Below, one piece after another: positions 59,993 through 64,000 of a stretch of DNA of 64,000 nucleotides (position 1 is its first letter; every line of letters begins with the position of its first letter). The notes beneath the pieces were generated by a model that saw nothing but the letters and a program-made list of their open reading frames with translations, was not told the origin of the DNA and made no database searches. Source of the stretch: Dokdonella sp. (GTDB lineage: Bacteria > Pseudomonadota > Gammaproteobacteria > Xanthomonadales > Rhodanobacteraceae). A program made the position numbers and the translations under genes. The stretch is from NCBI GenBank assembly GCA_024707225.1, contig JANQAE010000004.1:372001-436000 (forward strand), written 5' to 3'.

Positions 59993-60670
59993 ATGAACGC
60001 CATGACCCGTTTCCCCCGTCCGCTGCCGGCACGTCCCCGCGGCGCCGTGCTGTTCGTCGCGCTGATCTTCCTGGTGCTGCTGACGCTGCTGGCCTTGACC
60101 GCCTCGAGCACCTCGATCCTGCAGGAGCGCATGACCGGCGGCATGCGCAACCGGCAGCTGGCCCTGATGGGCTCGGAAAGCGCGCTGCGCGACGGCGAAT
60201 TCTCGCTGTGGGCGGCACCGACCGGCGAGGAGAGCGCGCTGCCGCCCTGTGGATTCGGTCTGAACACGACCGAAATCTGCCAGTGGACGCGCATCAACGG
60301 CGAGGCGCGGCCCGAGGTGCTGGCGTTTCGTTCGAGCCGCACCTGGGACACCGCACCGGCCGGCAGCTACGAGTACGCGCCGGCGCTGCACGGCCTGTCG
60401 GGAGAGACCGAGACCGCGTCGCTGGCTTCGCAGCCGCAGTTCCTGGTCGAAGGACTCGGCCTGGACATGTCCGGCTACGAAGGCATGATGGGCCGCATGG
60501 GCAGTGCACGGCTGCAGGAGGCCGGCGGCACCGGTCCCAATCCGAAACGCGCGCTCTATCGCGTGACCTCGCGCAGCCAGGGCGGCAGCAGCGCCGCAGC
60601 CGTCCGCGCGACCGAATCGGTGTACTCGATGTACACGACCAACAACCAGTCCAATCCTTCCGGCTCGTGA
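59993..60670 (+). CDS. pilX: type IV pilus minor pilin PilX
   Basis: 225 residues from ATG at 59993 (MNAMTRFPRPLPARPRG). A short leader is followed by AVLFVALIFLVLLTLLALTA and STSILQERMTGGMRNRQLALMGSE, the PilX block; it lacks the FTLxE site of the other pilins (RGAVLFVALIFL, hydrophobic without the Glu at +5), as usual for PilX. A beta-rich domain follows. It is spaced 16 bases after pilW and 10 before pilY1. Confidence 0.88.
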   Translation: MNAMTRFPRPLPARPRGAVLFVALIFLVLLTLLALTASSTSILQERMTGGMRNRQLALMGSESALRDGEFSLWAAPTGEESALPPCGFGLNTTEICQWTRINGEARPEVLAFRSSRTWDTAPAGSYEYAPALHGLSGETETASLASQPQFLVEGLGLDMSGYEGMMGRMGSARLQEAGGTGPNPKRALYRVTSRSQGGSSAAAVRATESVYSMYTTNNQSNPSGS

Positions 60671-60680
60671 GGATACGGCC

Positions 60681-63600
60681 ATGAACGCTTCCGCCCTGCT
60701 CGACTCGGCCCGTACCGGCGCCTGGATCGGCGCCCTGTGCCTGCTGGCCGGCGTCGCCGCGCCGACCGGCGCCGCGACGGTCGACCTGTATCCGACGCCG
60801 CCCGACCTGACCTCGACGGTCGCGCCGAACCTGATGCTGACCTTCGACGACTCCGGCTCGATGGGACGCAACTTCATGGGCGACCAGCGCCCCTTCTCGG
60901 GTGCCGGCTGGGGTGCGACCGACGAACAGACCACGACCAGCAGCGCGTCCTATCCGTCCGGCGGCGGCCCGTATCTGTGTGCCGGCGTGATCGACCCGCG
61001 CGTGACCGATCCGGCCGATCCGCGCTCCTGGGCGATGAACGGCGCGTATTACAACGCGACCGCGGGCGTGGAGTATCAGCCGCCGCTGCTGGCCGACGGC
61101 GTCACCAAGATGCCCAACGCCACGTTCACGTCGGCCTGGGACAACGGCATCATCCGCAACCGCCCGAGCAATCCCGGCACGAGCACCCAGCGCGATCTCG
61201 GCTCCGGCACGCGCTTCTGCGGCCATGCCGCCGGCTATTACCGGCTCATGTCGGGCGTTGCGCTGAATCTCGACGCCGACGGCCGGATCGACGCGGCCAG
61301 CCGCACCCGGCTGTTCACCGCGAGCAACTGGGAGTGGGTCAACATCGCCAGCAGCGGCACGGCCGCCGAGAAGCAGAACTTCGCGAACTGGTATTCGTAT
61401 TACCACACGCGCCATCTGGCCGCGAAGACCGCGCTGTCGCGCGCGTTCGCACCGTTCGACGACAACATCCGCGTCGCCTGGCAGAACATCAACAGCAACC
61501 AGATCGGCACCAATACCGCGATCTACAAGTTCCGCGACAACGCCACCAACAGCAACGTCCGCACGCGCTTCTACAACTGGCTGTTCGATTCGCCGGTGTC
61601 GGGCGGCACGCCGAACCAGGCCGCGACGGTGCGCGCCGGCGAGTTCTTCAAGCGCTCGACCGGCGCGCGCGACACCAATCCGTACTGGGACCGCGACCTC
61701 AATCGCGAACTCAGCTGCCGCCAGAACTTCCACATCAACATGAGCGACGGCTTCTGGAACGGCGGCACCAGCACGACCACGAGCAACGACCGCACGCCGG
61801 CCACGCGCACGCTGCCGGACGGTCGCAGGTACTCGACCAGCGACACGCAGAGTTCGATCTTCTGGCACGAGAACGGGCCGGACGCGCGCAGCATGGCCGA
61901 CATCGCATTCCATTACTGGGCCACCGATCTGCGGCCGGACTTCGCCAACGACGAGCGCACCAAGCTCAAGGTGCCGCCGTACATTCCCGACAAGTCGACC
62001 TCGCTGTTCGGAACGCCGCTGGCGACCGGCGAGGATCCGCGCGACAACAAGGAGATCTACTGGAACCCGGCCAATGATCCGGCCAGCTGGCCGCATCTGG
62101 TGCAGTACATGATCGGCTTCGGCATCTCCGGCACGATCCCGAACAACGCCAATACCTACGAGCGCCTGCGCCGCGGCCTGCTGGCCTGGCCCGAGACGGT
62201 GGCCGGCACCGACGACGCGCGCAAGGTCGACGACATCTGGCATGCCGCGATCAACAGTCGCGGCGAGTTCTTCGCCGCCAGCAACCCGAACGAGCTGGTC
62301 TCGGCGCTGAGCGCGATCATCTCCAACATCATCGCGCGGCGCGGCTCCTCGACCGCGCTGTCGGCGACGATGGCGATCCTGACCTCGGGCACGCAGGGCT
62401 TCTCGGCCGGCTACGACACCACCGACTGGTCCGGCACGCTGACCAAGTCCGACCTCGACCCGACGACCGGCGAGCCGGAGACGCCGCCGCTGTGGGATGC
62501 GGGCTGCGTCCTGACCGGCGGCAACTGCGTCTCGACCGGTCAGTCGAACCTGCCGGTGACGAACCCGAACGATCGCAACATCTATACGTGGAACGGCAGC
62601 GCCGGCGTCGCGTTCCGCTGGGCCAACCTCAGCTCGGCGCAGCGAACCGCGCTCAACAAGAACCCCAATCCGTCGATCACGGCGCCCGACAACCACGGCA
62701 GTCAGCGCGTGGACTACCTGCGCGGCGTGCGCACCGGCGAGACCGCATCGCCGTTCTTCCGCCGGCGCAGCTCGGTGCTCGGCGCGATCGTCAATTCGCA
62801 GCCGGTCTACGTGTCGGGTCCGACCGGCGGCTGGGAGGACAGCTTCCCGCCGGGCTCGCCCGAGGCCGAGGCGGCCGATCCGGCCACCGGGGCCGGCAGC
62901 TACGCCGAGTTCATCTTCAACTACCGCGATCGCGCGCCGACCGTCTACGCCGGCGCCAACGACGGCATGCTGCACGCGTTCAATGCGGTCAACGGCAGCG
63001 AGCGCTTCGCGTACGTGCCGAACGTGCTGTTCGACACCGGCAAGCTCAACCAGACCACCGACAAGCCGAACGTGGTCAGCGTCGACGACATGCCGGTCGT
63101 GCAGGACGTCTTCATCAACGGCCAGTGGCGTACCGTGCTGGTCGGCTCGCTGCGCCTCGGCGGCCGCGGCATCTTCGCGCTCGATGTCACCGAGCCCGAC
63201 AGCTTCAGCGCCGCCAACGTGCTGTGGGAGTTCTCGAACCACTCCCCCGGCGGCGAGGTACTCGGCTACACCTACGGCTCGGCCAACATCGCACGGCTCA
63301 ACAACGGCAAATGGGTGGTGCTGGTGTCGAGCGGCTACTACCCGTCATTGAACACCGATCCGTACGGCTTCCCCGATCCGGCCCGTCTGGATTCCAACGC
63401 CGACCGGACCTCGTTGCTGGTCCTCGACCTCGAGACCGGTGCGCTGATCCGCGAGATCCGCACCAGCGGCGCCTCCATCACCTACGGCCTGTCGACGCCG
63501 GCCGGCTACGATCTCAACGGCGACCAGGTCGACGACATCGCCGTGGCGGGCGATCTCGCCGGCAATCTGTGGCGGTTCGACCTGTCCTCGCCCGATCCGG

Positions 63601-64000
63601 AGGCCTGGTCGGTCGACCTGATGTTCCGGACCTACGGCAGCGGCAATCCGAACGATGCCGGCCGCCAGCCGATCTCGGTCATGCCGGTGGCGATGCGCGA
63701 TTTCGCGACGTCCCGGCCGATCTGGATCTTCGGCACCGGCAAGTACCTGGGCAAGGACGACCGCGCCAACGAGGGCACGCCGTCCAACGAAGGCCCGCAG
63801 GCGTTCTACGGCATCCGCGACTACGGCAGCGGCGCATCGCAGTATCCGATCGGCGCCGACCAGCTCGTCGCGCAGACGCTGACGCAGAGCGGCAATATCC
63901 GCTCGATCACCAGCAATGCGGTCCCGTCCAGCAATCGCGGCTGGAAGATTCCGCTGACGATCGCGACCGAGCGCAGCGAACGCAACGTCATCGGCATCAC
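60681..64000 (+). CDS. pilY1: type IV pilus assembly adhesin PilY1 (3' end off the window)
   Basis: An open frame of more than 1100 residues, not finished at base 64000. A short signal peptide (GALCLLAGVAAPTGA) is followed by a von Willebrand A-type MIDAS motif, MLTFDDSGSMG (DxSxS), and a long Asn/Thr-rich domain. The C-terminal beta propeller has APTVYAGANDGMLHAFNA, GSLRLGGRGIFALDVT, and the calcium loop in GYDLNGDQVDDIAVAGD, as in PilY1 of Pseudomonas. PilY1 sits at the pilus tip and acts in assembly, adhesion and surface sensing. The pilE/next genes lie outside. Confidence 0.95.
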   Translation, partial: MNASALLDSARTGAWIGALCLLAGVAAPTGAATVDLYPTPPDLTSTVAPNLMLTFDDSGSMGRNFMGDQRPFSGAGWGATDEQTTTSSASYPSGGGPYLCAGVIDPRVTDPADPRSWAMNGAYYNATAGVEYQPPLLADGVTKMPNATFTSAWDNGIIRNRPSNPGTSTQRDLGSGTRFCGHAAGYYRLMSGVALNLDADGRIDAASRTRLFTASNWEWVNIASSGTAAEKQNFANWYSYYHTRHLAAKTALSRAFAPFDDNIRVAWQNINSNQIGTNTAIYKFRDNATNSNVRTRFYNWLFDSPVSGGTPNQAATVRAGEFFKRSTGARDTNPYWDRDLNRELSCRQNFHINMSDGFWNGGTSTTTSNDRTPATRTLPDGRRYSTSDTQSSIFWHENGPDARSMADIAFHYWATDLRPDFANDERTKLKVPPYIPDKSTSLFGTPLATGEDPRDNKEIYWNPANDPASWPHLVQYMIGFGISGTIPNNANTYERLRRGLLAWPETVAGTDDARKVDDIWHAAINSRGEFFAASNPNELVSALSAIISNIIARRGSSTALSATMAILTSGTQGFSAGYDTTDWSGTLTKSDLDPTTGEPETPPLWDAGCVLTGGNCVSTGQSNLPVTNPNDRNIYTWNGSAGVAFRWANLSSAQRTALNKNPNPSITAPDNHGSQRVDYLRGVRTGETASPFFRRRSSVLGAIVNSQPVYVSGPTGGWEDSFPPGSPEAEAADPATGAGSYAEFIFNYRDRAPTVYAGANDGMLHAFNAVNGSERFAYVPNVLFDTGKLNQTTDKPNVVSVDDMPVVQDVFINGQWRTVLVGSLRLGGRGIFALDVTEPDSFSAANVLWEFSNHSPGGEVLGYTYGSANIARLNNGKWVVLVSSGYYPSLNTDPYGFPDPARLDSNADRTSLLVLDLETGALIREIRTSGASITYGLSTPAGYDLNGDQVDDIAVAGDLAGNLWRFDLSSPDPEAWSVDLMFRTYGSGNPNDAGRQPISVMPVAMRDFATSRPIWIFGTGKYLGKDDRANEGTPSNEGPQAFYGIRDYGSGASQYPIGADQLVAQTLTQSGNIRSITSNAVPSSNRGWKIPLTIATERSERNVIGI

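Overview
This window is very GC-rich, almost fully coding DNA from a gammaproteobacterium, most likely of the order Xanthomonadales and near Rhodanobacteraceae such as Dokdonella (inference). The basis is the gene content and order: a dcw cluster without murD between mraY and ftsW, the algZ-algR-hemC run, the lspA-ispH-fimT-pilVWXY1 run, and several exported proteins that end in a short tail of the type VIFADDFE. No rRNA, CRISPR array, insertion sequence or prophage was seen.

Layout. (1) 1-11193, minus strand: the division and cell-wall (dcw) operon mraZ-rsmH-ftsL-ftsI-murE-murF-mraY-ftsW-murG-murC. Most genes are joined by ATGA or GTGA overlaps. It is driven by a promoter with four MraZ-type operator repeats spaced exactly 10 bp apart. 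(2) 11411-19816, minus: rraA, an exported beta-helix protein, a CadC-like winged-helix/TPR regulator, a tRNA(CAT) gene interrupted by a 245-nt group I intron, a TPR-bearing Ser/Thr kinase and its ECF-type sigma factor. (3) 19954-25508, plus: a run of four exported proteins (FG/delta-60-like protein, small lipoprotein, two beta-helix proteins). (4) 25597-35380: META/DUF4377 lipoprotein, a membrane M50-like peptidase, rpoD, dtd, an LpxL-type acyltransferase and a ferric-iron ABC transporter. (5) 35401-45501, minus: a 3-hydroxybutyrate dehydrogenase/patatin/TPR trio, an NtrX-like regulator that lacks the GAFTGA loop, a glycerophosphotransferase-like protein, an ArnT-like glycosyltransferase and a large propeller-type sensor kinase. 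(6) 45684-50065: carboxylesterase, algZ-algR-hemC, and a DUF481 outer-membrane protein. (7) 50172-55143, minus: a molybdenum oxidoreductase of the SoeABC/DmsABC type with a ybjQ gene inside the operon. (8) 55344-64000: a small exported protein, lspA, ispH and the type IV pilus minor pilin operon fimT-pilV-pilW-pilX-pilY1. The last gene runs off the right edge.

The genes fall into a few working groups: peptidoglycan synthesis and septation (dcw), surface and pilus assembly (pil, algZR, lspA), envelope lipid and sugar modification (LpxL-like, ArnT-like), iron uptake, and stress or surface signalling (sigma/kinase, sensor kinases).

A caution for every reader: at least 14 single-base indels break genes that must work in a living cell (murC four times, murF, the algR homologue and others). 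They lie in short G/C runs, and the reading frame simply continues in another register. I treat them as sequence errors, not as pseudogenes, and I annotate each gene across the break.
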